Shown here in pieces: positions 17,822 through 26,311 of a stretch of DNA of 39,669 bases. The number at the start of each line of letters is the position of its first letter. The first letter of the stretch is position 1. The DNA comes from Alphaproteobacteria bacterium (lineage in GTDB: Bacteria > Pseudomonadota > Alphaproteobacteria > Micavibrionales > Micavibrionaceae): NCBI GenBank assembly GCA_022763065.1, contig JALEGH010000016.1:1-39669 (forward strand), in the 5' to 3' direction. A program made the position numbers and the translations under genes. The notes beneath the pieces are model-generated. The model saw only the letters and a list, made by a program, of their open reading frames with translations, was not told the DNA's origin and ran no database searches.

Positions 17822-18562
17822 TTAAAAATCATCATAATCGGGAATATCTGTTACGGCAAGACCATCTTCTTGATCGTTGATAAGAGCCTGACGATGCTGA
17901 TAATAGGAGCTCTTGATCGCGGTGTAATAGTCAAAAGAATTGCGTCTTAAATCATCAATTACATCAATTAGCTCTTCGCGCGTGCTCAAGGCATTTAAAC
18001 CAACACGGGTATAATGAAGCGGCGCCCGATCTACATTAAAGAGATACAGACGGATCGGGTCGGCAAAACTATCTATCATATTTCCCGTGGCATCACGCAA
18101 GCTGGAAGGCCCTAAGATAGGGAGTACCAAATAAGCGCCATCTCCCACTCCCCAAGTCGCCAACGTTTGGCCAAAATCCTCCGGTTGATGTTCAATTCCA
18201 CCATCTTCGGCCAAATCCAGCACCCCGCCAAATCCGGCTAATGTATTGATAACCGCGCGCGCAGAAGCATTTCCAACACCATCCAGATCCCCTTGCAATA
18301 TCTCATTTCCAATCACAATCGGGCTGTTCAAATTCCTTAAAAAATTGCGCAGGGCTATTCTGGGACCGCTTGGCGTATAATCGCGGTATCCTTGTGCAAT
18401 AGGACCAATAACCGCCTTATCAACGGCTTCATTCACATCCAAAACCACACGGTTTGTCCCCTCCAAAGGGTCTGGAATTCCTGCTTCTTGAGAAGCCGCG
18501 CAAGCCGCCAAGCCCAGCGCACTACACACGGTAAGAACGCTTATCCAAAATGATCTATGCAT
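17822..18562 (-). CDS. mlaA: Outer-membrane lipid-asymmetry lipoprotein MlaA (VacJ)
   Basis: Outer-membrane lipoprotein that removes mislocalised phospholipid from the outer leaflet and hands it to MlaC. With the ATG at 18562 the protein starts with a short lipoprotein signal ending LGLAAC, making Cys21 the lipid-modified residue. A longer frame from a GTG at 18613 exists but would put 17 extra residues before the signal, so I reject it. Family motifs: DPLEGTNRVV, RIALRNFLRNL, GDLDGVGNASARAVINTL, FGQTLATWGVGDGAYLVLPILGPSSLRD, and a terminal acidic tail. It is the promoter-proximal gene of the mlaA-mlaC pair. Confidence 0.93.
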   Translation of the reverse strand: MHRSFWISVLTVCSALGLAACAASQEAGIPDPLEGTNRVVLDVNEAVDKAVIGPIAQGYRDYTPSGPRIALRNFLRNLNSPIVIGNEILQGDLDGVGNASARAVINTLAGFGGVLDLAEDGGIEHQPEDFGQTLATWGVGDGAYLVLPILGPSSLRDATGNMIDSFADPIRLYLFNVDRAPLHYTRVGLNALSTREELIDVIDDLRRNSFDYYTAIKSSYYQHRQALINDQEDGLAVTDIPDYDDF

Positions 18563-18752
18563 AAAATATTTCACGATTTCCAATTCCCTTGAAACGGAGA
18601 AAACCCCCAACACGAGACATCACCTTAAAAAATCACCTTGAAAGATGATGCCTTTCTATTCCTATTTAGTAAAGCACTGATATATTGACGATTTCTTAAT
18701 ATCGCGAAAAATAACGGCTACGCAAGCTAAATATATGAATTGGAAGCCTTAA

Positions 18753-19478
18753 TCAAGGCTGAGGTGAGGAAAATTGTCGTGTCTGATGACCATTGGTTGT
18801 CGGCAGTAAATAGCCATTATCTTCCATCCATTTAAGGCACTCGCGCACTTTCCTTGCGTGAGCTGGATTTTGTGGCGAATCGTAATCTGGCGCCCATTTG
18901 CTACTAACATAATTCATAAACTTGTCCGGGTCCCCTGTCTTGGCCATAGCGCGCCACCCGGAATAAGCAGACACAACATCAAGACGCAACCAATAGGCTT
19001 TAATAAAATCCCCATGTGTCTTTAACTTGCAATAATCATCTGTCTTACCATTGTGATCTGTATAGCGCATGGGAGTACATAGATGAGAGAAAGCCTCACG
19101 AAATTTTTTATCTTTGTTAAATTTCATACCAGCAAAATTTTTGGCCTCTCTTGCCAGCCCTCCTTTTTTACCCCAACCCGATTCAAGCGCCCAGTGCGCA
19201 AAAGAGATATTGCGTAAATGGGGAAATTCTATATCCGTTTGGGCGTAAAGCTTCCACAGCTCCCACAGCTCATCCGAAAAACGCTCCGGTTTGGGTTTTG
19301 TGATAGAAACCGAGCTCGCAGCTGTTTGGGCAGAATCCGTTGCTGTATTTCGGGTGTTTTCATCCCCAATAGGACCCGCCGCTGACCCTGTAGCCAGCGA
19401 AACTGCCAGAGCCGCCGTCACAAGAGAAATGGAAGCTTTCTTATATGCTCGCGCTACAGTTTGTGTTGCCAAATCCAT
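18753..19478 (-). CDS. Exported glucosaminidase (GH73, FlgJ/Bax-like)
   Basis: Peptidoglycan hydrolase expected to cleave GlcNAc-MurNAc linkages. N-terminal signal peptide or anchor (hydrophobic about 16-34, ending GSAAG), a Ser/Thr-rich linker, then the glucosaminidase fold. SFAHWALESGWGKKGG carries the expected catalytic Glu99, followed by AREAKNFAGMKF. Other conserved parts are FIKAYWLRLD and YVSSKWAPDYDSP. At 241 residues it is a lone catalytic domain with no SH3, LysM or flagellar rod domain, so it is more Bax-like than FlgJ-like. A clear promoter lies upstream (19508-19535), and an AAGGA ribosome site precedes the ATG. Because it is upstream of mlaA on the same strand, it could share a transcript. 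Actual bond specificity is not shown. Confidence 0.85.
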   Translation of the reverse strand: MDLATQTVARAYKKASISLVTAALAVSLATGSAAGPIGDENTRNTATDSAQTAASSVSITKPKPERFSDELWELWKLYAQTDIEFPHLRNISFAHWALESGWGKKGGLAREAKNFAGMKFNKDKKFREAFSHLCTPMRYTDHNGKTDDYCKLKTHGDFIKAYWLRLDVVSAYSGWRAMAKTGDPDKFMNYVSSKWAPDYDSPQNPAHARKVRECLKWMEDNGYLLPTTNGHQTRQFSSPQP

Positions 19479-19507
19479 ATTCCTTCTACACCCTTGTGGA
19501 AAGGAGT

Positions 19508-19535
19508 ATTCTACAATTTTATAACATTATGTCAA
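19508..19535 (-). promoter_or_regulatory. Sigma-70-type promoter for the glucosaminidase gene
   Basis: Reading the minus strand, TTGACA (19535-19530) is followed after 16 bases by TAGAAT (19513-19508). This places a start of transcription near 19501, about 23 bases before the ATG at 19478. The -35 box is a perfect consensus. Best promoter in the window by inspection. Confidence 0.65.
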
Positions 19536-19555
19536 TGTTTTTAACAAAAATAGTA

Positions 19556-20668
19556 TCATCCGTCTTCCAGCACCATCATGGCGCCAATGCCCATTAAAAA
19601 GGCAATAAAGGCCGGGAACCACGCCGCTACCAAAATAGGTATCTGTCCGGATGCGCCTAAAGCTTGTAAGAAGCTGGAAGAAAAAAAGACGATAAAGCCA
19701 ATGAAAATACCTGCCACAATCAACATCGATGTCCCACGCAGGCGTGGCGGGCGCAGGGAAACCGATGCGGCCAGCAATACCATCGCCATAAATAAAAGCG
19801 GTTGGGCCAGTAACCCCTGATAATGGATTTTAACACGCGCAGAATCAAACCCCGTTTGTTCCAGCATCTGGATATAAGCCGGCATTTTCCAAAAGGAAAC
19901 TGTCTCCGGCGCAGAGAAGCTTTTTTCCAGATCCTGCGTGGTCAGATCCGTGGCCATGGACAAAAAATCAGCCTGCTGGGGCATATCACCCGGCATATTG
20001 GAAACAGCACCTTCAAAATTCCACTGTCCCGGTGATAACGTTGCACGCGGGGCATCAATACGCCGCAAAAAATCATGATCACCGGAAAAGAAAATCACCA
20101 TGACATTTTCAAGCGCCCATTCGGGCATTTTGATGCGCCCCGAATGCAGGATGGCCGTTCCTTCTTCATGCTCTTGCCGCAACCACAATCCTTGCTCTGA
20201 CAAGGTAATCAGGCTGCTCTTGCGCTCCAGATAGTCATTTTCCAAATTCTTATATTGCGTAATCAAAAAAGCACCAAGCGGATTGATCAGCAAAATACTC
20301 ACAAGCCCGATCAACAAGGCGCTTAACACTACAGGCGTTAAAAATTGCCAGACCGACAGACCGGAGGAGCGCAAAATCACCAGCTCGTGCCGCCGCGCCA
20401 ACTGCCAGAAGGTCAACATGGCACTGAACAAAACCGCGAAGGGGAAAACAAGCTGCCCGACCTCGGGCAATTTATAAAGCCCCATTGTCAAGGTCAGGCT
20501 GATCGGAATATTCCCAATTTTTGCCGCCCGCCTTAAAAGCTCCACCGTATCAAACAGGTAAATAATGGCGAGCAACCCGATAAGCAGCATGAAAAAATTC
20601 AAAATATAGCTACGCATCAAATAAAAATTGAGCGTTGGCAAAGATATTTTCCGGATGAGTGAGGGCAT
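19556..20668 (-). CDS. lptG: LPS export ABC transporter permease LptG
   Basis: Inner-membrane permease that with LptF and the LptB ATPase extracts lipopolysaccharide from the inner membrane and feeds the LptC-LptA bridge. Pattern: membrane segments at about 12-35, 55-80, 100-125, a beta-rich periplasmic domain (about 135-270), then three C-terminal membrane segments. Family residues include ELLRRAAK, LPEVGQLVFPFAVLFSAMLTFW, and RRHELVILRSSGLSVWQFL, the coupling helix touching LptB. 370 residues is typical. The ATG is 2 bases after the lptF stop, so the two are translationally linked. Confidence 0.93.
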   Translation of the reverse strand: MPSLIRKISLPTLNFYLMRSYILNFFMLLIGLLAIIYLFDTVELLRRAAKIGNIPISLTLTMGLYKLPEVGQLVFPFAVLFSAMLTFWQLARRHELVILRSSGLSVWQFLTPVVLSALLIGLVSILLINPLGAFLITQYKNLENDYLERKSSLITLSEQGLWLRQEHEEGTAILHSGRIKMPEWALENVMVIFFSGDHDFLRRIDAPRATLSPGQWNFEGAVSNMPGDMPQQADFLSMATDLTTQDLEKSFSAPETVSFWKMPAYIQMLEQTGFDSARVKIHYQGLLAQPLLFMAMVLLAASVSLRPPRLRGTSMLIVAGIFIGFIVFFSSSFLQALGASGQIPILVAAWFPAFIAFLMGIGAMMVLEDG

Positions 20669-20670
20669 TT

Positions 20671-21930
20671 TTACGTTATCTCACTCCCTTCCAGTTCATC
20701 TGAAGATTTAAGCTTTTTGGAAACATAAAACATCTTGTGGCGTACATGCTCCGCCCATGAGCTCAATAAGAAAATACCGCCAGCTAAAGGCCCTAAAACG
20801 ATTAAATAGAGCAGGGCGAGACCCCACATCCCTGATGTTGCGATATTAAACAAGGCCAGATAAAGCCCCTGCAATATAATCACACATAAAACCGCTAACA
20901 TCATCTTACGGGTTTGGCCCCGCCGGTTTGTCGGCCCCAGCAACAAAAAGCACAGTACAATGGCGATGAAGGATAATGTCAGAAATGGGCTGATAACGCG
21001 GCGGTGTGCTTCTATTAAAAATTTTTCTTTGTTCTCCAGATCACGCGCATCGGCAGGATCAGGATTTAAAAGCTCAAAAAATGTGCGCTCATCTGGCTCC
21101 CGCCATCTTTGGCGCACGGCCTTGGGCTCTGGCAAATCAATCGAATAGCGTTCAAAATCCAAACGATTAAGCGCGCCTGTCTTTTCCTTGAAGTCCTGAC
21201 GCGAGCCATCATAGACAAGAACCTGCTGCCCCTCATCGGTGGCCACCACCACGCCCTTTTTGGCAATCACAGTCACAGGAGCCGGTAAATTTTTCCGGCT
21301 GTCATGAATAAGGAGCCCCTCCATCTCGCCCGCGCGGTTACGACTATCAATATAGACGGTTAAGTCTTTACCCACCTGATTGAAAATACCGGGGCGAAAT
21401 AAAATGGTTGAATATTGCGCCTTAATCACTTGCCGCATTTTTTGCATATTATTCAGCGAAACAGGCGCCAGCCACATGGTGATAAACAGCAAGATAAGCG
21501 TTGTACATATTCCCACCAAAAAGGCCGGACGGGCAAGCTGCATCGGTGAACCACCTGCTGCGCGCATGACAACAATCTCACTGTCGGAGTTTAAGCGGTG
21601 ATAAATAAAGAGAGTTGCGATCATCACCGCCACAGGCAAAATCACTTCAAAGAAGCGCGGCAGCGCCAAAAAAGTCAGCCCCCAAAAGGCCGCACTTGAC
21701 GCGCCTGAGTTTACGATTAATTCCAAAAACCGCAAGGATTGGGTTAAGAGAATAATAGCCGCCAAGGTGAGCGCCGTCACAATCATGGTCAAAAACAAAT
21801 TTTTAACCAGATATCCATCAAATAGTGAAAAAGAAAAAAGAGGACGCAATCTCTTCTGGTGCTCCGCCGGTAAAGTTATTAATATTGAAGCTGATTTATC
21901 ACAGAACAGATAAAAGAGCAAAGCGCGCAT
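20671..21930 (-). CDS. lptF: LPS export ABC transporter permease LptF
   Basis: Partner permease of LptG in the LptB2FG complex. Same architecture: first membrane helix near residues 40-65, coupling region RLNSDSEIVVMRAAGGSPMQL, large periplasmic beta domain (about 150-290) and C-terminal helices, with LLLGPTNRRGQTR between the last ones. The frame stays open to 22011, but a start there would run 54 bases into pepA; I choose the ATG at 21930 (419 residues). Even this leaves about 35 residues ahead of the first helix, more than usual, so a downstream TTG near residue 24 is another possibility. The gene is divergent from pepA with only 27 bases between start codons. Confidence 0.9.
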   Translation of the reverse strand: MRALLFYLFCDKSASILITLPAEHQKRLRPLFSFSLFDGYLVKNLFLTMIVTALTLAAIILLTQSLRFLELIVNSGASSAAFWGLTFLALPRFFEVILPVAVMIATLFIYHRLNSDSEIVVMRAAGGSPMQLARPAFLVGICTTLILLFITMWLAPVSLNNMQKMRQVIKAQYSTILFRPGIFNQVGKDLTVYIDSRNRAGEMEGLLIHDSRKNLPAPVTVIAKKGVVVATDEGQQVLVYDGSRQDFKEKTGALNRLDFERYSIDLPEPKAVRQRWREPDERTFFELLNPDPADARDLENKEKFLIEAHRRVISPFLTLSFIAIVLCFLLLGPTNRRGQTRKMMLAVLCVIILQGLYLALFNIATSGMWGLALLYLIVLGPLAGGIFLLSSWAEHVRHKMFYVSKKLKSSDELEGSEIT

Positions 21931-21957
21931 AACAAAAATTACCAGAAAGGCATTTTG

Positions 21958-23481
21958 ATGAATACGCAGATCACTTTTTCCAACAAACCCAGAGCCACGA
22001 GCGACACGCAAACCCTCTTCTTTTTTGAAAAAAATAAACCTGCTTCAAATTTGAAGCTTTTAAAACCTGCGCAAAAGAGATTGCTGCTAGATACGCTTAA
22101 AAATCATACTGATTTCAAAGGAAAAGCAGGTCAGATCCTTGTTTTGCCATTATCTAAGGACAAAAAACCGGCCCGCCTCATCGCATTTGGTTTGGGCAAG
22201 GCGAAGGACCTTACAAAGGTGGAAGCTGAAAATCTCGGCGGCAAGCTTTTTGGCGTGCTAAAAGCAAATGGAGCGAAAAAAGCCAGCCTGCTTTTGGATG
22301 TGCCTGCTGGCGAAGAATTAAGCAACGAAACCGTGCAGGCACATCTGGCCTTTGGCATACAGCTTAAATCTTACAATTTTGATCATTACAAAGCCAAACC
22401 CAAAGATTTTTCCGCACCTCCCAAAGACGTACAGATCGTCACAGACACGTACATTGACACCAGAACGCAATACCAAACACTCGAAGCTTTGGCTGGCGGT
22501 GTCTATATGGCACGTGATCTGATTAATGAGCCACCCAATATGCTCCATCCTGAAAGCTATGCGAAACGCATTGCCGAGGAACTCAAACCCTTAGGCGTTG
22601 AGGTTGACATTCTGGATGAGAAGAAAATGGAAAAGCTCGGTTTTGGGGCGCTTTTGGCCGTGGGACAAGGGTCTGAGCGCTCTTCCAAAACCGTGATTAT
22701 GCGCTGGAACGGGCTTGATAAAAGTGGAAAAGACTCTCAAACAGCGCCCATCGCGCTTGTCGGGAAGGGCGTGACCTTCGATACGGGTGGTATTTCCATT
22801 AAGCCTTCTGCTGGTATGGATGAAATGAAAATGGATATGGGCGGCTCTGCAGCTGTTGTTGGCACAATGAAAGCGCTCGCAGGCGCCAAGGCCAAAACAA
22901 ACGTCATCGGTATTGTCGGTCTGGTGGAAAATATGCCCTCGCATAATGCGTACAGGCCGGGCGATATTATTACTTCCCTATCCGGTAAAACAGTTGAGGT
23001 TCTCAATACCGACGCCGAAGGCCGTCTCGTGCTGGCCGATATTCTGACTTACGTACAAGACACGTACAAGCCCGACATTATCATTGATCTGGCCACCCTA
23101 ACCGGTGCGATTATGGTCGCGCTGGGCTTCGAATATGCAGGCGTATTTGCCAATGATAATGAGCTTTGGCATGACCTCGAACAAGCGAGCAATGCAACAG
23201 GTGAAAAGCTCTGGCGCATGCCTTTGGACGCCGCTTACCGCAAAGAAATGGAAAGTGACGTAGCGGACCTTAAAAATCTCGGTTCTTTGGGACGCTGGGG
23301 CGGGGCTTGTTCCGCCGCCGGATTTTTGGAGCACTTCATTGATAAGAGTGTGAAATGGGCCCATATTGATATCGCCGGTACCGCTTGGTGGAAAAGCGAT
23401 AAACCCACAACACCCAAAGGCGGAACGGGATTTGCTGTCAGGGCTTTATTTGATTTTATCACCCGTCAAAAAGCGGCTTAA
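21958..23481 (+). CDS. pepA: Leucyl (cytosol) aminopeptidase, M17 family
   Basis: Two-metal cytosolic aminopeptidase that removes N-terminal residues, especially Leu; in some bacteria PepA also binds DNA. The N-terminal macro-like domain (1-170) is divergent. The catalytic domain has the metal ligands in VGKGVTFDTGGISIKP and MKMDMGGSAAV, and the signature NTDAEGRLVLAD, with the C-terminal GTAWW segment. 507 residues is normal. The ATG at 21958 is preceded by AGAAAGG; a TTG one codon upstream is less likely. Followed after 9 bases by holC. The order lptG-lptF divergent from pepA-holC is also known from gammaproteobacteria, so it appears to be old synteny. Confidence 0.95.
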   Translation: MNTQITFSNKPRATSDTQTLFFFEKNKPASNLKLLKPAQKRLLLDTLKNHTDFKGKAGQILVLPLSKDKKPARLIAFGLGKAKDLTKVEAENLGGKLFGVLKANGAKKASLLLDVPAGEELSNETVQAHLAFGIQLKSYNFDHYKAKPKDFSAPPKDVQIVTDTYIDTRTQYQTLEALAGGVYMARDLINEPPNMLHPESYAKRIAEELKPLGVEVDILDEKKMEKLGFGALLAVGQGSERSSKTVIMRWNGLDKSGKDSQTAPIALVGKGVTFDTGGISIKPSAGMDEMKMDMGGSAAVVGTMKALAGAKAKTNVIGIVGLVENMPSHNAYRPGDIITSLSGKTVEVLNTDAEGRLVLADILTYVQDTYKPDIIIDLATLTGAIMVALGFEYAGVFANDNELWHDLEQASNATGEKLWRMPLDAAYRKEMESDVADLKNLGSLGRWGGACSAAGFLEHFIDKSVKWAHIDIAGTAWWKSDKPTTPKGGTGFAVRALFDFITRQKAA

Positions 23482-23490
23482 AAAATATTC

Positions 23491-23955
23491 ATGACAGAAA
23501 TCCGCTTTTACCATTTGCAAAAACAAACACTGGACCAGGCTTTGCCCTTGATCTTGGAAAAGGCTTTGGAAAACGGCTTTCGCGCGCTTGTGCGCATGGT
23601 GGATGACAAAGAAGTTGAGCGCATGAACGAACATCTTTGGACTTACCGTCCGCATAGTTTTCTACCCCACAGCACAGAAAAAGAATCAGCTAAAAACAAA
23701 TCTGCTCCTGAAGATCAGCCTGTCTGGATTACCGCGCAAAATGATAACCCAAACAATGCCGATCTACTCGTCCTGACTCAAAATCAAACTGAAGATGACC
23801 TATCGGGCTATAAATTATGCTGTGAAATGCTCGATGGACGCCATCAAGAATCAATCGAAGCCGCCCGCGCCCGCTGGAAAAATTATCAAGATCAGGGGCA
23901 TGAGGTCACTTACTGGCACCAGAGTGAAAATGGCGCGTGGGAGAAAAAAGCTTAA
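23491..23955 (+). CDS. holC: DNA polymerase III chi subunit
   Basis: Chi subunit of the clamp-loader complex, which links it to single-stranded-DNA-binding protein. The N-terminus EIRFYHL, then LPLILEKALENGFRALVRM, the M-N-E-H-L-W-T-Y pattern and SFLPH are characteristic of HolC. At 154 residues it is typical of alphaproteobacterial forms. The last third (EAARARWKNYQDQGHEVTYW) is also conserved. It is co-transcribed with pepA (9-base gap), and its stop is 5 bases from the end of the convergent cytochrome gene. No psi subunit is present. Confidence 0.93.
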   Translation: MTEIRFYHLQKQTLDQALPLILEKALENGFRALVRMVDDKEVERMNEHLWTYRPHSFLPHSTEKESAKNKSAPEDQPVWITAQNDNPNNADLLVLTQNQTEDDLSGYKLCCEMLDGRHQESIEAARARWKNYQDQGHEVTYWHQSENGAWEKKA

Positions 23956-23960
23956 AAGCT

Positions 23961-24575
23961 CTAATGAGCGCTAGGTGCCAACTCTACCGTTTCTTCTACG
24001 GCAGGAGCCAACTCCGCCTCTTCTGCGGCGATCTGACTGGCGGAAGGAAGCGGTTTAGGTGAATCCGCCAATGTCCGTAACCATGCAATCATCGCCGCTC
24101 GGTCTTCCGGCTTTTTTAAACCGACATAATTCATTTTGGTACCCGGTGCATATTTCTTCGGCTTCCACAAAAATTTGTTGAGCGCCGCATAGCTCCAGAC
24201 ATCGCCACCTTGAGCGTTCAACACACCGGAATAAGAAAATCCGGCCACAGATTGTTTCTTGCCACCCACCAAATTCCATAGATTGGGCCCAACCCCATTG
24301 GCGCCACCTTTATCGAAAGTGTGACACGCCGCACATGCTTTGGAAACTTTTTGCCCGCGCGCAATATCAGCCTGCGCCAAAAGCGCCAAAACAGGTTCCG
24401 CCAGTTTTTCTTTTTTAGGACCGCCACCTGCAACTTCAACCCCTTCAATAGGATAAGCATTTTCTTTAAGCTTATGAGGTTTCGTTAGCTTCTCTGCCAC
24501 AAAACCTGCCATCATGGCGGCAATCCCCGCCACCAAAATTGCTGCAAAAATTTTGTTAAATTCCATCCCGCCCAT
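23961..24575 (-). CDS. Membrane-anchored c-type cytochrome (CycM/c552-like)
   Basis: Electron carrier tethered to the outer face of the inner membrane, expected to pass electrons from the bc1 complex to a terminal oxidase. An uncleaved N-terminal helix (about 8-28) is followed by a spacer. The haem site is CAACH (C81, C84, H85), and the likely Met ligand is M148 in PGTKMNYVG. The class I fold motifs VGPNLWNLVG and MIAWLRTL are present. A tail of about 30 residues rich in Ala, Glu and Pro follows the haem domain. The start may be the ATG at 24575 or the one three codons later. Divergent from pheA. Confidence 0.9.
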   Translation of the reverse strand: MGGMEFNKIFAAILVAGIAAMMAGFVAEKLTKPHKLKENAYPIEGVEVAGGGPKKEKLAEPVLALLAQADIARGQKVSKACAACHTFDKGGANGVGPNLWNLVGGKKQSVAGFSYSGVLNAQGGDVWSYAALNKFLWKPKKYAPGTKMNYVGLKKPEDRAAMIAWLRTLADSPKPLPSASQIAAEEAELAPAVEETVELAPSAH

Positions 24576-24680
24576 GACTTAAATAAATCCTTGATTAGTT
24601 TGCGTTTGAATTTTTAAATAATCGACAAATCACCTATATTAGGGTTTAGTTTCACCCAAGATAAAAATCAAGAGGAAATC

Positions 24681-25523
24681 ATGAGCCAAACTATCGCTTT
24701 TCAGGGATTTGCCGGTGCCTATTCGGACATGGCCTGCCGGAAAGTATTTGCCGGTGCGCAAACTCTACCATGCGATACCTTTGATAAGGCGTTTTTAGCC
24801 GTGCAAGAGGGGCTCACCGATATGGCGATGATTCCTGTTGATAATACACTGGCCGGACGTGTTGCGGATGTACACCGTCTCTTACCTCAAAGCAATTTGC
24901 ATATTGTTGGCGAGCATTTTGAGCCTATCGGCCACGCCCTTTTGGGACTTCCGGGCGCCAAAATACAAGATATCAAAACCGTTCATAGCCATATTCACGC
25001 CCTGCCCCAATGTCAGAAAGTGATTCAGCAATATAATCTCAAACAAGAAGTGCATGCGGACACGGCAGGCGCGGCGCAAAAAATTGCCGAGATGAATGAT
25101 CCGGCCCATGCCGCCATCGCCTCTTCTTTGGCCGCAGAAATTTATAATCTGGATATTTTGCAAGAAGATGTGCAAGACGCCGACCATAACACGACACGTT
25201 TCCTGATTTTGGCCCGTGAGGCGCATATTCCACCGCCTGCTTCGGACAAAACCTATATCACCAGTTTCATTTTTGAGGTACGCAACATTCCCGCCGCGCT
25301 TTATAAGGCTCTTGGTGGATTTGCAACAAATGGCGTGAATATGATGAAGCTCGAATCCTATGTGGATGAAAATTTTCAGGCCGCTCAATTTTATGCCGAT
25401 GTTATTGGCCATCCTGAAGACAAGCCTTTGCAACTGGCGATGGAAGAGCTTGGCTTTTTTGCCAAAGAAGTGATTTTACTGGGAACTTATGAAGCCCACC
25501 CCTTTCGCCAGCGTGCAAAATAA
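24681..25523 (+). CDS. pheA: Prephenate dehydratase
   Basis: Converts prephenate to phenylpyruvate in phenylalanine synthesis. The catalytic domain starts FQGFAGAYSDMACRK and includes IPVDNTLAGRV and, near residue 175, NTTRFLIL with the catalytic Thr-Arg-Phe. The C-terminal ACT domain (about 190-275) binds phenylalanine for feedback control; its NMMKLESYVDENFQ region corresponds to the ESRP-type effector site. 280 residues with no chorismate mutase domain, as usual in alphaproteobacteria. A strong ribosome site (AGAGGAAA) is 3 bases before the ATG. Confidence 0.95.
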   Translation: MSQTIAFQGFAGAYSDMACRKVFAGAQTLPCDTFDKAFLAVQEGLTDMAMIPVDNTLAGRVADVHRLLPQSNLHIVGEHFEPIGHALLGLPGAKIQDIKTVHSHIHALPQCQKVIQQYNLKQEVHADTAGAAQKIAEMNDPAHAAIASSLAAEIYNLDILQEDVQDADHNTTRFLILAREAHIPPPASDKTYITSFIFEVRNIPAALYKALGGFATNGVNMMKLESYVDENFQAAQFYADVIGHPEDKPLQLAMEELGFFAKEVILLGTYEAHPFRQRAK

Positions 25524-25616
25524 GAAATAATTTGGTGGGATACGTCCTGCTATGTTAGGGTGCAAACCAAGAAAGCTAATAAGAGAGTTAAATTACACAA
25601 GACAGGAAAATTCAAT

Positions 25617-25793
25617 ATGCCTTCACATGCTGAACTCGCCGCCAAACTTTTACGCGACGCCGCTTCCTTTTTCAAAACCATTGCGGAGCAAAACCCTCCA
25701 TTGAAGGAACAAATGGATGAAAATGCCGACGTGTTCCAGCAAGTGGCCGATCTGGTCGAAGCAAACCCGACCGGTGTTATTGAGGAGGAATAA
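25617..25793 (+). CDS. Small hypothetical protein, 58 residues
   Basis: Not recognised. The open frame extends upstream to 25560, but the ATG at 25617 has an AGGA ribosome site 9 bases before it and gives a clean product beginning MPSHAELAAKLLRDA. The protein is soluble, acidic and fully helical in appearance: two amphipathic helices (about 5-25 and 28-50) around NPPLKEQ, and an acidic end. Good codon usage and a proper ribosome site argue that it is real. It ends 5 bases from the convergent gene at 25799. It may be a small adaptor or regulator, but nothing in the sequence shows this. Confidence 0.7.
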   Translation: MPSHAELAAKLLRDAASFFKTIAEQNPPLKEQMDENADVFQQVADLVEANPTGVIEEE

Positions 25794-25798
25794 TTTTC

Positions 25799-26164
25799 TT
25801 ATAGGATAAGTAGCACAATGGCTAAAAGTGCTATTAGGGCCATCCCCCAATAGATGGCCTTTTTTTGTTTCAATGTGGAACTTCCTTCTTTGGGCAAATC
25901 ATGTTTCCAGACATGATGTGTCTTTAGGACATGTTTGCGTTTTGTGAAGTCGTAAGCTTTTTCTTTGACCTCTATTTTTTGATATAAGTTGGTTCCAAAA
26001 ACTAGACTGCCGTGCCTTAAGGCCTCTTCCTTTGTCTTATGCCGGGTCAAATATTCCCACCTGTTATGGCCCACCTTGTACGGATCATAATTTTGATAGG
26101 CATAAAGCATATAAGCTGCCTTGCTTTCAGATATATCGGGTACAACACGCAAACGATCCTGCAA
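25799..26164 (-). CDS. Hypothetical C-tail-anchored membrane protein, TTG start
   Basis: Not recognised. 121 residues: a soluble basic domain (about 1-95) rich in Tyr, His and Lys (AYMLYAYQNYDPYKVG, then EYLTRHKTKEEALRHG), and one C-terminal membrane helix at about 103-121, ending the protein. This suggests a tail-anchored protein with its domain in the cytoplasm. There is no usable ATG at the front: the AGGAGA ribosome site at 26170-26175 lies 5 bases before TTG at 26164. An out-of-frame ATG overlaps it but gives only a short peptide. About 105 bases upstream is a perfect CtrA-type box, so cell-cycle control is possible. Confidence 0.7.
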   Translation of the reverse strand: MQDRLRVVPDISESKAAYMLYAYQNYDPYKVGHNRWEYLTRHKTKEEALRHGSLVFGTNLYQKIEVKEKAYDFTKRKHVLKTHHVWKHDLPKEGSSTLKQKKAIYWGMALIALLAIVLLIL

Positions 26165-26169
26165 TCATG

Positions 26170-26175
26170 TCTCCT
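26170..26175 (-). promoter_or_regulatory. Ribosome binding site that decides a TTG start
   Basis: On the minus strand AGGAGA, followed by 5 bases and then TTG at 26164. Spacing to the overlapping out-of-frame ATG (26168) is only one base, so the TTG is the better start. Confidence 0.6.
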
Positions 26176-26268
26176 AAATCTAATGTCTTGTATGAAAATG
26201 GGCTTAATTTTAAAGCACCAAAGATTATATCCCGGCATCCTGCCATATACAGAATAGGAATATAATTC

Positions 26269-26283
26269 TTAACAAAAGGTTAA
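26269..26283. promoter_or_regulatory. Perfect CtrA-type box TTAA-N7-TTAA
   Basis: TTAA at 26269-26272, seven bases, TTAA at 26280-26283. This is the full-site pattern bound by the cell-cycle regulator CtrA in alphaproteobacteria. Read on the minus strand it is TTAACCTTTTGTTAA, and its second half would overlap a -35 region for the gene starting at 26164. It lies between the end of the LysE-type gene and that start. I found no other perfect copy in the intergenic regions of the window. Confidence 0.5.
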
Positions 26284-26311
26284 TTTTTGGACGAACAACA
26301 CGCGAAAGTTT

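Noticed and set aside
24882..25433. 183-codon open frame on the minus strand opposite pheA
   Set aside because: Shadow of pheA, whose family motifs and ACT domain are clear; the antisense product has no recognisable pattern or ribosome site.
26167..26265. Short plus-strand frame of 32 codons between the LysE-type gene and the tail-anchored gene
   Set aside because: No ribosome site; it overlaps the ribosome site of the opposite gene and is not protein-like.
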